Notes: generated by a model from the sequence alone, not told the origin. A DNA stretch of 63,853 nt from CAZBWE01 sp964440735 (GCA_964440735.1 CAYTTK010000001.1:1-63853), one strand, 5' to 3'; shown: positions 8,593 through 18,140, numbered from the stretch's first letter. A program made the numbers and translations.

Positions 8593-9372
8593 TCAATTTT
8601 CGACCTCTGCTTTCTTTTCCTCTTGACCACCTGGAGTATTAGGACCACTTAGGGCACGTGGTCCGCGTAGGCCACGCGGTCCCGGAGCACCCGGCATAGC
8701 AGGTCTTGGTCCCCGATGCCAGCCTCCAAAGCCCCTTGGGCCTCTACCAATCATTTCAAGACGCCCGGCTGTTTCCATGGCTTTTTCTTTCAGCGCCAGC
8801 TCTCGAATCGCCTTCAACTTGCCTGTGCTCACTATGATTAATTCCTCATCTTCTGCCGGCGGCGTTTTGCCTTGAAGTATTGCTATTTGCGCCATAATCG
8901 TTTTGAGCGCCGAACGTCGCCCTTCACGCGCTTTCGAAAAACTTTCTCTTAACTTAGTTCTTTCTTCATCAGAAAGCTCTTGAAATGGTCTCTGTTCGTT
9001 GGAGGCCGTCGCTTCTATGCGGGCTTTCAGCTTCCCAAGCTGCTCTTCAATTGCTTTGATGGCTTCGAGTTGCTGTTCACGCCTGGAGCCAAATCTTTCA
9101 CGCATCCGGATATTGAGCTTTCCCTTTTCTTCCTCTGAAATCTTCTCCCATTTTTCGCGCATTTGGGCCCTGAACTTTTCTCTTTCCTCCTCAGACATAC
9201 TTTGCCATTTTTCTCTCATCTGGGCTGCTTCTTCAGGAGATAGCATTTGAAACATCCTCCAGTCTCTGCCTTCTCGAGGTTGCCCCCGTCTGGCTTCTTC
9301 CTGACCAAATACAGTCCATGATGTAGCCAGAATCACCAGGACAACGACGATTGAAACTAAGGACTTCTTCAT
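8593..9372 (-). CDS. Exported helical protein, paralog of redoxin N-terminal region
   Basis: A 259-residue exported protein with a Sec signal (KKSLVSIVVVLVILATSWTVFGQ). It has two tandem charged helix motifs (REKWQSMSEEEREKFRAQM and REKWEKISEEEKGKLNIRM), a coiled coil starting SRREQQLEAIKAIEEQLGKL, and a Gly/Pro/Arg-rich tail. It lacks the thioredoxin domain of its paralog at 7160, with which it aligns over about 170 residues. Function is unknown; its place right after the secretin gene and the shared helix motif in the GspC-like protein suggest a secretion-associated role. The ATG was chosen over an upstream TTG because GGAGG sits 8 bases before it. Confidence 0.75.
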   Translation of the reverse strand: MKKSLVSIVVVLVILATSWTVFGQEEARRGQPREGRDWRMFQMLSPEEAAQMREKWQSMSEEEREKFRAQMREKWEKISEEEKGKLNIRMRERFGSRREQQLEAIKAIEEQLGKLKARIEATASNEQRPFQELSDEERTKLRESFSKAREGRRSALKTIMAQIAILQGKTPPAEDEELIIVSTGKLKAIRELALKEKAMETAGRLEMIGRGPRGFGGWHRGPRPAMPGAPGPRGLRGPRALSGPNTPGGQEEKKAEVEN

Positions 9373-9466
9373 AGTAATTACCTCCAATATAAGTTAAAGG
9401 TTACATTTCAAATAATTTCACTCCGGGATTAGCGGTTTATTACATATGTTCTTAATGTCTGTTTGG

Positions 9467-9480
9467 TAAGGACGCAAATA
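9467..9480 (-). promoter_or_regulatory. Shared upstream motif, copy 2
   Basis: TAAGGACGCAAATA (plus strand), 95 bases before the start codon of the helical protein gene. It is identical in sequence and spacing to the copy at 8382. Confidence 0.5.
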
Positions 9481-9546
9481 TAAAATCTTTTATTGCAACA
9501 ATGATAAAAAAACATAAAAACGACTGAAAATTGTAAAAAGAATTCC

Positions 9547-9574
9547 AAAAGCAAAAAGCTCAAAGCGCAAAAAG
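9547..9574. repeat. Degenerate heptanucleotide array
   Basis: Four 7-base units in a row: AAAAGCA, AAAAGCT, CAAAGCG, CAAAAAG. It lies just downstream of the secretin stop codon. Confidence 0.45.
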
Positions 9575-9598
9575 CAGGATTGCTGAACTTCACACTTT

Positions 9599-12500
9599 TT
9601 AATCCTGGATTTTTTGCTTCCAGCCCCAGGTAGTCATTTCTAATTGTTTCTTTATTTCTTCTAATTTTTTCTTCGGACGTTCTATTTCTTCTTTTGTTTC
9701 AGGAAGCATTTTATCCGGCTCATCTATTACATAGGGCGTGATAAATATAAGCATTTCACTGTTGGCCGCAATAGCTTCTTTATGGCGGAAAAGATTACCA
9801 ATCAAGGGGGCATCACTAATCAGCGGAAGCTTTCGTTTGACAGTACTGATCTCTTGGAAAAGAATACCTCCGAGCATCATTGTCTGGCCATCTTGAATTA
9901 TCATATTGGTTGTCGTATCCATCGCCGTCCTGACCCGCTGATTATTTATCTCTTCCGAGGTCAGTTGTGAGAGAATCACCCTTATAATCATATCCACATT
10001 CTTTTCTGGTGTAATACTGGGCCTAGCTTTTAATGTCATACCTACCTGCTCGTATTCATACTCAGAGGTGGCTCTGCCGCCAACCTCAGAAATTGACACT
10101 TCTGTCTGGAACCCGACTATTTGCCCCTTGAAGAATTCCGCCTCTGCGTTGTCTTTCGTCCATAGCGTCTGCTGATTAAGAATCTTGGCATCAAGTTCTT
10201 TGACCAAAAAATCAATCAAGGTAGTAACGCTCGCTCCTGTTGCAATAGTTACGGAACCATGCTCTGCGAGATAGCTTAGCGTGGAAAGAGCGGTAACCGC
10301 ATTTTCATTATCCAGAGTAGCCCACTTGGATTGGTCCGAGCTAAGCTGCAAACCCAGCGATGTCATACTGCTGTGGTCAACCTGCACAATTACCGCCTTT
10401 ATCATCACCTGCTTGCCCGGTATATCAAGGGCTTTAATCAATTCGTCTATACTGCTCATAAACTCCGGAGGCGCAAGCACAAGAATACTTTTGCTGCGTG
10501 TATCCGGAATGAAACGAGCCCTGCCTATAACGTTACTTATCGGCATCTCTTCCGTGGTACGCCGCCCCGTGTTCCACCAGGGCCTGTATTCGCTCTGGCT
10601 GGTGCTGCTTCCACTGGAGCTACTTCCGCCTGTGCCAGTCGTGCTGCTCTGCTGTTGTGTTGCCTCCTGCTTGGCCTCACTAAGTCCACGTTCACTAAAG
10701 CTGATTGTGGCAGTTGTTCCAGGCTCGTTGAACAGGGCATTTAGACGCTGAGCAAGGTCTTCGGGGTCTGCATATTTGAGCGTTATAACCTTCGGCACCT
10801 CGGCCATCTCTTGTTTATCAAGCTCATGCACCAATTGCTCGATAACATCGTATGCCTCCGGTATCTTGCTTATTACAATTATCTTCTTCGTCCCCGGAAC
10901 TGCCTCAAATGTGAGTTGGCCATAAAGCGGGCCGACAATTTTTTTCTTGTCCTCTGTCCTGCCAAATATAATATCATAAATTGACAAACCCCTTTCACCC
11001 TCCTCGCTGAAAAGTGTCGTCAACAAATCAGCCATCTCTATCGGGTCGGAATTATGCAGCTCAATTATTCTTGGCTTGACCTTTCCTACATCGAGCGGAA
11101 CATCCCATTCCTCTATTTGCTTTTCAATCTTTCTCATATTCTCGGGTGAAGCGATCACTGTAACCTGCTGCATCGTCGAAAATGATATTACTTTTACTAC
11201 ATCACCGGGCCTGCGATCCGACCGAGATAGCCAATAATAGTATCCTCTGTAGCCCGACGTTCCACCTTCTTCGCCATAAAGATTATCTATATTCTCCTTA
11301 ATTTGGTCTGGGTCAGCGTATTTTAGTTCAAATACCTTTGTTTCAAACGTGCCGGGTGGGATGTCTACTTCTTCAATGAGTTTCCTAACCATTGTCCGCA
11401 GGTCCTTCCTGCCGAAGACCATAATCTGTCTTGACTGCTCCAACGGCTGAATAAGGACGTTTGCCTTTAATTCCGTCCCCGGCATCTCCTTTAACGCATC
11501 GTTAAGGCGGCTCGCTACTTCCCTGACATCAGCATACGTGATTGAAATGGTCTCATATTCTGATTCGACCGGCTCTTCCTTGTCGAGTTTCTGTATCCAA
11601 TCACTGATTATCTTTATATTCTCAGGCGATGCCCTCGCAATAATCCATTTGCGTTTTGATTCTGCAAAAAGCATTATTGGCGTCTGGCCTGACCCAATCA
11701 CTACCGATGTTGCCGTTCCACTCTTGGCACTTTTTTTAGATGAACTATCACCTGAAGGTGGGCCAGGCCTAAAATCACGTCCGGGCTCATCCTTTCTACT
11801 GGAACTGCTTCTACTTGGACTTTTTCCGGCGCCGGCTACGTCCCCTAACAACATTCTCAACAACTGAACAATCTCCGCAGGGTCACCGTAATTAACCTTA
11901 AAAACCTCCGTAATCGTTTGCTCAGCTTCGGGAATGTCAAACTCTGCGATAATTTGCTCAATGCGCATCAAATTCGCAACAGTATCAATCACAAGCAAAG
12001 TTCCTGTCGTCTCGTCCGCGCCGACGTGGCCGTACTCGCCTACCAGCGGCTGAATTATCTGGCCCATTTGAGAAGGTCTGTAATTTACAAGTTTGAAAAA
12101 TTTTTGAACTATCTGGTCTTTATTTTCGAGTGTGGCGAGAGGCTGGTCTGCCTGTATCGTAGGAACAAAGCGAAGTTTTGCGTCCTTAATAGGTATAAGA
12201 TAAATCGCATCGTCCGTATGCTCGGCAATAAAGCCTTTCATACGCAAGGCGCTGTAGATATGCGATAGGGCCTTGTTTCTCGGCAACCTTTTCGGCGAAT
12301 ATATAGTAATCCTCTGCTGCATCGCCTCATCATCCGGAATAACCGTCTTGCCTGTCCATTCCGAAATCTTCTGAATAACATCCTTCATCTCCACATTTTT
12401 AAGGTTCAGGGCTTCCATCGGCTCATTTGAATCACCCGGCATGTTCGGTTCAGTTGCTTTAGTTATTTCCTCGGGTGGTCTTGCTGACCCTCTGCGCCTT

Positions 12501-12823
12501 TCAAAACCGCCGAACTCACTTCCCTCCATTCGCCCAAATCGTCCTGGACCTCTACGTCCTTCAAAACCCCCGAATTCTCCGAATTCACCCCCTTCCATTC
12601 TCCCCCGTCGTCTTCCTATGCCTCTCGGCTGATTAGCGTCAGCCAATTTACTTGGTTCATTGATATCAGTAACCTTATTAGGTTCATTAGGCCCAGCAAC
12701 CACTGTGGTTTTATCATGACCTTCTCTAAAGCTCGGCGCTGGGACATGAAAACCAATCCTCCAGACAATAAGAAGCGCCGCAATACCAATTATCACCCAT
12801 ATTATTATTTTTGACCGTCTCAT
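9599..12823 (-). CDS. gspD: Type II secretion system secretin GspD
   Basis: A 1074-residue secretin forming the outer-membrane channel. A single N-terminal hydrophobic helix (IIIWVIIGIAALLIVW) is followed by a Gly/Arg-rich low-complexity segment (about 70-125, with GRMEGGEFGEFGGFEGRRG), an N0-type domain (LNLKNVEMKDVIQKISEW), then several N1-type modules (EVFKVNYGDPAEIVQLL, KVFELKYADPDQIKENI, KVITLKYADPEDLAQRL). The secretin barrel ends with LISDAPLIGNLFRHK and ITPYVID. It is longer than typical GspD (about 650-700) because of extra N1 repeats and linkers. It is last in the gsp gene order; GGTGGAG precedes the ATG. Confidence 0.93.
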   Translation of the reverse strand: MRRSKIIIWVIIGIAALLIVWRIGFHVPAPSFREGHDKTTVVAGPNEPNKVTDINEPSKLADANQPRGIGRRRGRMEGGEFGEFGGFEGRRGPGRFGRMEGSEFGGFERRRGSARPPEEITKATEPNMPGDSNEPMEALNLKNVEMKDVIQKISEWTGKTVIPDDEAMQQRITIYSPKRLPRNKALSHIYSALRMKGFIAEHTDDAIYLIPIKDAKLRFVPTIQADQPLATLENKDQIVQKFFKLVNYRPSQMGQIIQPLVGEYGHVGADETTGTLLVIDTVANLMRIEQIIAEFDIPEAEQTITEVFKVNYGDPAEIVQLLRMLLGDVAGAGKSPSRSSSSRKDEPGRDFRPGPPSGDSSSKKSAKSGTATSVVIGSGQTPIMLFAESKRKWIIARASPENIKIISDWIQKLDKEEPVESEYETISITYADVREVASRLNDALKEMPGTELKANVLIQPLEQSRQIMVFGRKDLRTMVRKLIEEVDIPPGTFETKVFELKYADPDQIKENIDNLYGEEGGTSGYRGYYYWLSRSDRRPGDVVKVISFSTMQQVTVIASPENMRKIEKQIEEWDVPLDVGKVKPRIIELHNSDPIEMADLLTTLFSEEGERGLSIYDIIFGRTEDKKKIVGPLYGQLTFEAVPGTKKIIVISKIPEAYDVIEQLVHELDKQEMAEVPKVITLKYADPEDLAQRLNALFNEPGTTATISFSERGLSEAKQEATQQQSSTTGTGGSSSSGSSTSQSEYRPWWNTGRRTTEEMPISNVIGRARFIPDTRSKSILVLAPPEFMSSIDELIKALDIPGKQVMIKAVIVQVDHSSMTSLGLQLSSDQSKWATLDNENAVTALSTLSYLAEHGSVTIATGASVTTLIDFLVKELDAKILNQQTLWTKDNAEAEFFKGQIVGFQTEVSISEVGGRATSEYEYEQVGMTLKARPSITPEKNVDMIIRVILSQLTSEEINNQRVRTAMDTTTNMIIQDGQTMMLGGILFQEISTVKRKLPLISDAPLIGNLFRHKEAIAANSEMLIFITPYVIDEPDKMLPETKEEIERPKKKLEEIKKQLEMTTWGWKQKIQD

Positions 12824-12849
12824 TTTATTAACTCCACCTTATCACTTTA

Positions 12850-13599
12850 TCATTCTCTTCTTCTGCCTCGCCGTCCCTCACCCGGAGGGTGTCTGCCGCC
12901 AGACCTTTCACGCATTCGGGCTCTGTACTGCTCTCTTTCTTCTTCAGACATATTCTCCCATCTTTCCCGCATACCTCTGAATCTCTCCATGTCTTCTTCA
13001 GAGAACATACCTTCACCACCTCTTACTTCGAGCTGGACATGAACCATTGTGGCGGCTTCTCCTTTGTCTGCCTTGGTTACTTCATCATCCGGTTTAGGTT
13101 TTGGCCCTTTTGGACCGGCAGGAATCGTCGCATCTATCGGGAGAAAAACTTTTTCATTCCCATCCCATTCAATCCTGACTCGCGCAGGTTCGATTGCCAC
13201 AATTTTTGCATCCGCCACCATGTCACCGGCCTTATACCATTTGCCGTTTATCAACACTTCATCGCCCATTATCCCCGATACTTCCTTCACAGGATGCTGC
13301 TTCGGTGGAGGTGGCGCAAATAAATTCTTTTTCTTCAGCTCATCTGCAACTTCCCGGAACTTGGCCAAATGCTTTTCCGTCTCTTTATCATCCGGCTTGC
13401 CGTTCGCAATGGCTTGTTTCACCAGTGTTTCCGCCCTGGCTGTGACCGCAAAGAAACCTGACACCTTGACCAAAATCAAAATGACCAAAATCGCTGAAAC
13501 ACAGAGAAGTAAAACTGAAAGCGACTGACTTTTGAAATAAGCTGCAAATTCAGAATTCACAACCAGTTCTTTCTTTTCTCTTAAATAATCAAGGTTCAT
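12850..13599 (-). CDS. GspC/PilP-like inner-membrane protein with helix-motif tail
   Basis: A 249-residue bitopic protein. One transmembrane helix (SVLLLCVSAILVILILV, about 28-45), a periplasmic helical linker, then a small beta domain (INGKWYKAGDMVADAKIVAI, RIEWDGNEKVFLPID) typical of the GspC homology region or PilP, which couples the inner platform to the secretin. The C-terminus (about 200-249) is unusual: GMRERWENMSEEEREQYRAR plus an Arg/Gly-rich end. The same helix motif occurs in the two exported proteins at 7160 and 8593. It lies between the GspM-like and GspD genes, which matches the PilP position in pilus operons. Confidence 0.78.
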   Translation of the reverse strand: MNLDYLREKKELVVNSEFAAYFKSQSLSVLLLCVSAILVILILVKVSGFFAVTARAETLVKQAIANGKPDDKETEKHLAKFREVADELKKKNLFAPPPPKQHPVKEVSGIMGDEVLINGKWYKAGDMVADAKIVAIEPARVRIEWDGNEKVFLPIDATIPAGPKGPKPKPDDEVTKADKGEAATMVHVQLEVRGGEGMFSEEDMERFRGMRERWENMSEEEREQYRARMRERSGGRHPPGEGRRGRRRE

Positions 13600-13611
13600 A
13601 CTCTGCCTCTT

Positions 13612-14127
13612 TCATTTAACAAACGTTGACACCGTAAAATCCAGCTCAACTTCCTGTCGATTCTTTGGGTCACATTTGATTTTGAATTCTTCTATCCCAA
13701 CCAGATAGGGATTCTCATTCAGCCCTGCAAGAAAATCGAGCGCTTGTTCGAAATTACACCTGCCGCTGCATTTCAAACGCAAAAGTTTGTAACCGTCCTG
13801 TCGTGCTTTTGCGACAGGCAGAACCTTTAACGGCTTGCTACTTACCCCTGCCTTTTTTAGTTGTTCGTTGAGCTTATCTCTAAACAAAAACGTCTGTTTT
13901 TCCTCAACTTGTGGCATTTCAAATGCAGGCACAATGAACATCAATCCTGCTCGCTTGGCCTGCTCAGCATTGATAGCTTTTAGTTTAGCCCTTACCGACG
14001 CAAGTGATTTCCTCGCTTGTGCCCAGCGCTGGGGTATCTTCAACACAAATACAAAGATAATAGCCGCGGCACAGATACCGCCAATCACCAGTGCCCGCTT
14101 ATCTCTTTTGCTTAATCCGTCTATCAT
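13612..14127 (-). CDS. GspM/PilO-like secretion protein
   Basis: A 171-residue protein with a short cytoplasmic N-terminus, one transmembrane helix (ALVIGGICAAAIIFVFVL), a coiled coil (ARKSLASVRAKLKAINAEQ) and a ferredoxin-like periplasmic domain, the layout of PilO and GspM. It would form the inner-membrane platform with the GspL-like protein encoded immediately upstream. It carries two Cys (KCSGRC) in the periplasmic part. Assignment rests on layout and gene order, as sequence identity in this family is low. Confidence 0.75.
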   Translation of the reverse strand: MIDGLSKRDKRALVIGGICAAAIIFVFVLKIPQRWAQARKSLASVRAKLKAINAEQAKRAGLMFIVPAFEMPQVEEKQTFLFRDKLNEQLKKAGVSSKPLKVLPVAKARQDGYKLLRLKCSGRCNFEQALDFLAGLNENPYLVGIEEFKIKCDPKNRQEVELDFTVSTFVK

Positions 14128-14148
14128 AGTCTCATCTTATTCTCAGAT

Positions 14149-15585
14149 TTATGTTTGTCTCTTCCTGGTGAAATTCTTATAATGAAAAGTTATAGTAAAT
14201 TTAATCTTGCCGTTTTTATTGTCTTTCGATGCGTTTTGAATCCTGACTTCTTTAATGTCCTTGTGACTCAGCAGATTTTCCTGAAACTTATATAGCTGGT
14301 CCGAACTTTGTGCCTGTCCGGTTATATTTACCGGCTGACCTTTTTTGAAATGTAAACTGTCCAGCATTATCCCCTCTACACCACCTGCGCTTACCTGATT
14401 CAAAAGCTCCAGCAAATCAGGTCTTTGCTGTGCCACTATTTTCATCAGCTTTTGCCGCTCTTCGAGTATGCCTATATCTGCATTCGAATCTGATGTTCGC
14501 AATCGCTTTTCTATCGCTGTCGGACTGGCCACATCAACAATGTAGGAAACCATAATAAACACGACCAACACTACTGCAGCAATTGCTCCCGCTGCTTTTG
14601 GCGAATACAACCAATGCTTTTTTTCTTCCACCCTCGGCGGCTTATATAAACGCTTAAAAATATTAAGCTCCTTCAGGTCTCCATCAAATGCACACAGCCC
14701 AAGACCTATCGGCACCCGATATTCGTAGATGTCCCTGGCATCAAGTTCCGTCTCTGTCTTAAGTCCTTTTGCATCCGGCAAAGCCGCTGCAGCTTTCAAT
14801 CCCGCAGACCTTATGCTGGAAACTATTGCTTCTATCGCACTGCTGCCGTCCGACAGCACAAAAATCGGTAGCTCTGCCGGCTCAGCATAACCAAACAATC
14901 CCAGCACGCTCATCATATCCTGGGCGAATCTTTCACTGGCTTGCGTTTGCTCTGTTAATCCTTCAGGTGTTAGCAAGTCCTCCATTCCCATATCCAGCGC
15001 CACAGCATTACTCAATCGCCCCTCTTCAGCCAGACAAATCTGTGTGCTCCGCGATGATAGATTTACAACTACAGATGTCTTATTATTCCCGCCAAAAAAC
15101 GTCCTCCATACTTTCACTACTCCTTCACAACTCAATAGTATTTTTGCCGGCTTAAAAGCTTCCATGTTACTCACAAATCTCTGCAGCGGCTCTCTTCTTG
15201 CAATAGCTATGGTTACAGCTATCTGCCCATCCTGTACCCTGCCTGTTCGCCAGGCCAGCTCCATCTTCTCAGTTGACAACGGCAGCAGCGTTTCTGCCTG
15301 CAATTTGACCATCGCTGAAATTTCTTCCTCCTTGGCCGCAGGCACACCGATGCGGTAGAAGCCAACGCCTGCCGAGTCGAAGCCAACAACTGACATCTTA
15401 TCGCCAACATCTTGTGCTCTCCCCGAAGGTCCAATGGACAAACCACATTCAACTGCAAATGCCTCCCAGTCTGCATTACTATCTTCGCTTCTTTTTGTCC
15501 ACAGAACCTCAAAAGTCTCTCCTTGCTTTACAAGTTCAACCGCCTTGAGCTTATTTCCCTCTTTCGCCAGCACAACCACAGACAT
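14149..15585 (-). CDS. gspL: GspL-like PilM-PilN fusion
   Basis: About 478 residues. The N-terminal two thirds is an actin-like PilM/GspL cytoplasmic domain (IGVPAAKEEEISAMVKLQAE; VVVNLSSRSTQICLAEEG), followed by one transmembrane helix (AAGAIAAVVLVVFIMVSYIV) and a PilN-like periplasmic domain (ITGQAQSSDQLYKFQENLL). It recruits the GspE ATPase to the membrane platform. The start is uncertain: in-frame candidates are TTG at 15636 (inside a heptanucleotide array), ATG at 15609 and ATG at 15585; I chose the last because a weak GGA lies 7 bases before it and the fold begins there. Confidence 0.8.
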   Translation of the reverse strand: MSVVVLAKEGNKLKAVELVKQGETFEVLWTKRSEDSNADWEAFAVECGLSIGPSGRAQDVGDKMSVVGFDSAGVGFYRIGVPAAKEEEISAMVKLQAETLLPLSTEKMELAWRTGRVQDGQIAVTIAIARREPLQRFVSNMEAFKPAKILLSCEGVVKVWRTFFGGNNKTSVVVNLSSRSTQICLAEEGRLSNAVALDMGMEDLLTPEGLTEQTQASERFAQDMMSVLGLFGYAEPAELPIFVLSDGSSAIEAIVSSIRSAGLKAAAALPDAKGLKTETELDARDIYEYRVPIGLGLCAFDGDLKELNIFKRLYKPPRVEEKKHWLYSPKAAGAIAAVVLVVFIMVSYIVDVASPTAIEKRLRTSDSNADIGILEERQKLMKIVAQQRPDLLELLNQVSAGGVEGIMLDSLHFKKGQPVNITGQAQSSDQLYKFQENLLSHKDIKEVRIQNASKDNKNGKIKFTITFHYKNFTRKRQT

Positions 15586-15633
15586 TTTTATTCCAGTATC
15601 TGTTCTCATATCTGATATACTATAGAAAATACT

Positions 15634-15661
15634 CAATAATCATTTATCAATAATCAATTAC
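15634..15661. repeat. Degenerate heptanucleotide array
   Basis: Four 7-base units in register: CAATAAT, CATTTAT, CAATAAT, CAATTAC. It fills the spacer between gspK and gspL and overlaps the gspK stop codon. Confidence 0.5.
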
Positions 15662-16979
15662 TCGCTCCCTGATACCAGTAAAGTATCCTGCAGGGATTCG
15701 AGCTCCTATCTACCACCACCTCTGTTAGTAGTGTCACTCCGTCAGAACTGCCCCTGTCAGCCGTTGCAAAACAACGAATCGTAAAGACATTCGAACGGGT
15801 AGTGACTAAACTGGCAATTTTCTTAAAATTATCTATAGACAGCACATTCAACAACTCGGCAATACTTTGCATCCCATAAATCAAGCTGCTTCTGTAGGCG
15901 CTTATATCCTCAGCGAGTTGCACCGCCTCATCACCGCTACCAAACAAAGCCGTCAAAACCTCTTTCGGGGCCGTATTGACATTAACCTTCCCCGGTATCT
16001 GCATATTGTTATCCACCGTTATTCTGTCAGCTATCAAATAAAATGTCTGCAGGTCCAGCGGCTCAGAATCACTTTCCGAGTCTTCTAAAGGTTTTTTGGG
16101 GCTGCCGTTATCTATCAAATCGGCAATGCTTTCGAACTGTCTGTTTTCACGTCTCTGAACAATCCATCTCGCCACCGACCTTTTTACCCCTAACGATGTT
16201 TCCAGCTGCATCTCATTTGCCTGATTGATATTAACTCTTCTATTACCCTCGGCATCTGTGTTTCGGTCATACGAATAACAGCTAAGGTATGCAATCCACC
16301 CTTCGTCCAGTTCATCATCTCTGTCATCGGCCGGCGGACTTTTGTCGCCGTCTCTTTCATTGTAATCCAGTTGTCCATTGAAATTCGTATCTTCGCCATA
16401 AAACAGCTGTTCTGTAACATCCTTGACTAAAGGCAGCTCGCGTATCGTCTTAAACGGGCCGTTTCGAATCGTATATCTGAACGGCAGATTTTGATAATAC
16501 CCGCTCTCGACACCCTCACCGCTTATCGTGTCATTTTCATCCCGCCAGTCGATTATCGCATCCGCTATGTATGGCTCCATATAAGGTAAAGCCAAGAGCT
16601 GCCCTCTCGTCGTGGTGTTTATGTTCAGTTTGCTCGACTCATCAATAACCCGAACACTAAACCGGCACTGCTCTATGCTGACATTATTCAGATCTTCATC
16701 ATTGTCACTCCATAAATCCGTCAGACAGTCACTTGCCCTTGTGTCCTCGTTCAGCACACCAATCGCCGTCTCTATCCCCGCCCTACAGGCCCACTTGCAC
16801 CGAAACTCTTCTGTCCTGACCTGACGCACTTTTATATCAAGTCGGCTGTTATGTCCCAGCGTAGCAACTATGACATTAAGTATCATTACAACCCATAACA
16901 CGGCCACAATAATAAGCCCCTTATTTCGGCCATTGATTCGCATTTGCTCAGTCAGAAATTTTCTTATTGAATTTTCCAC
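15654..16979 (-). CDS. gspK: Type II secretion minor pseudopilin GspK
   Basis: A 441-residue GspK. A long pre-sequence leads to the hydrophobic pilin helix (LIIVAVLWVVMILNVIVATL), then SAM-like and helix-hairpin-helix modules (NINTTTRGQLLALPYM; NINQANEMQLETSLGV; VNVNTAPKEVLTALFG) typical of GspK. A calcium-binding loop is visible in DTNFNGQLDYNERDGD (about 198). GspK caps the pseudopilus tip with GspI and GspJ. The GTG start follows the gspJ stop closely and has AGGG before it; an inner ATG at residue 13 is possible. Confidence 0.9.
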   Translation of the reverse strand: MENSIRKFLTEQMRINGRNKGLIIVAVLWVVMILNVIVATLGHNSRLDIKVRQVRTEEFRCKWACRAGIETAIGVLNEDTRASDCLTDLWSDNDEDLNNVSIEQCRFSVRVIDESSKLNINTTTRGQLLALPYMEPYIADAIIDWRDENDTISGEGVESGYYQNLPFRYTIRNGPFKTIRELPLVKDVTEQLFYGEDTNFNGQLDYNERDGDKSPPADDRDDELDEGWIAYLSCYSYDRNTDAEGNRRVNINQANEMQLETSLGVKRSVARWIVQRRENRQFESIADLIDNGSPKKPLEDSESDSEPLDLQTFYLIADRITVDNNMQIPGKVNVNTAPKEVLTALFGSGDEAVQLAEDISAYRSSLIYGMQSIAELLNVLSIDNFKKIASLVTTRSNVFTIRCFATADRGSSDGVTLLTEVVVDRSSNPCRILYWYQGASN

Positions 16980-16987
16980 TTTCCCTG

Positions 16988-17722
16988 TTACCTGTTCGTT
17001 TCAGTTTCACTGCCGCTTGTCTCACTACTTTCCTCTCGGCCTGTACGCCCTGCAGAAGTGCCGGCCTGGCCACCCTCACCGGAGGTAGTATCTTCGCTGC
17101 TGACAAAACGGGCAAAATTTACAATAAAAGTTTCTGCAGATGTGCCCCTTCGCTCAGGTTTTATTGCAGCAATACTTACTTCAACCAGCTCGGGCACAGA
17201 CTGCAATTCTTCCGGCCATTCATCCGACCATCCTTCGCCGTCGAAGAACCTTGTCTCGAAAACATCAATACCTTTAGCAATTACCGTTAAAACTCCTCTT
17301 GGTTCGACTTCGTAAGGGTCAGGATTTGGCCATAAACGTCTCATTAAAAACTTATTTTCTTCATCCTCAAGCAGATAATACTCTACTTCATATATATCCC
17401 CTTCCGGCTGACCTGCTCGTGCCTTCGTTCTGCCGACAGTGTAAAAAGTCAACATACTAACAGGCCTCTCACCTGACTTTGATACCCTCCCCACAAACTT
17501 CATATTTCTGACGTTACTGTCACGGTATAGATTCACAAGGTCCCGTGCGAGCATATTCGATGCAAATCTCACCTCCGCTGTGGTCTCGATATTATCATCA
17601 ACTATCTCAGCACTGGTTGAAACTACCTTCAATGCGTATAGCGCCACTGATGCAATAAACGCCCCTATCGTCGTAGCTATCAGCACCTCTACCAGCGTAA
17701 ATCCGGTCTTTTTCAAAAACAT
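16988..17722 (-). CDS. gspJ: Type II secretion minor pseudopilin GspJ
   Basis: A 244-residue pseudopilin. The class III prepilin leader is short (MFLKKTGFTLVEVLIA) with cleavage expected after Gly7 and the conserved Glu5 of the mature form. The body matches GspJ (ARDLVNLYRDSN; MLTFYTVGRTKA; VFETRFFDGEGW SDEWP). The last 40 residues are Gly/Ser/Thr/Glu-rich and probably disordered. The gene sits 4 bases after gspI. Confidence 0.88.
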   Translation of the reverse strand: MFLKKTGFTLVEVLIATTIGAFIASVALYALKVVSTSAEIVDDNIETTAEVRFASNMLARDLVNLYRDSNVRNMKFVGRVSKSGERPVSMLTFYTVGRTKARAGQPEGDIYEVEYYLLEDEENKFLMRRLWPNPDPYEVEPRGVLTVIAKGIDVFETRFFDGEGWSDEWPEELQSVPELVEVSIAAIKPERRGTSAETFIVNFARFVSSEDTTSGEGGQAGTSAGRTGREESSETSGSETETNR

Positions 17723-17726
17723 CTTA

Positions 17727-18140
17727 TTACAATTGCTCCTGTTCCGTACTTAAAATCACCGTTGTTCCATCGAGCATCGTATCAATCGTAACACTATACG
17801 GACGATTGCGTTCAACCCAGCTCACGGTTATTGATACCAGATAAAGACTATCAATATCCTGGTTTTGAGTAACAACTTTCCAGTGATACCCTGGCTCATA
17901 CTCTTGGAAGACGCCTTCGAACTGTCCCTGTTTGATAAATTCATCGATGCCCATATAGTCAATTAAGCTAAGCTGTCTGTCGGCCAGTGATGCCGCAATT
18001 TCATGTTGCCTGTTCAGTCTGAGTCCGCTCACGGCTTGCGTACTTATTGCTCCAAGGACCAAAACAGAACTGGAAAGAATCACGCTCGCAACGATCGCCT
18101 CAACCAGATTAAAACCCTTGTTTCTTTTTGACAGCATCAT
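17727..18140 (-). CDS. gspI: Type II secretion minor pseudopilin GspI
   Basis: A 137-residue pseudopilin with leader MMLSKRNKGFNLVEAIVA, cleavage expected after the Gly preceding FNLVE, and a short GspI-like globular part (SLADRQLSLIDYMG; VTVSWVERNRPYSVTID). It overlaps the gspH stop codon by 4 bases (ATGA), indicating translational coupling. It should join GspJ and GspK at the pseudopilus tip. Confidence 0.87.
   Translation of the reverse strand: MMLSKRNKGFNLVEAIVASVILSSSVLVLGAISTQAVSGLRLNRQHEIAASLADRQLSLIDYMGIDEFIKQGQFEGVFQEYEPGYHWKVVTQNQDIDSLYLVSITVSWVERNRPYSVTIDTMLDGTTVILSTEQEQL

Noticed and set aside
10281..10751. Long plus-strand frames antisense to the secretin gene
   Set aside because: The secretin domains are unambiguous on the other strand; these are shadow frames.
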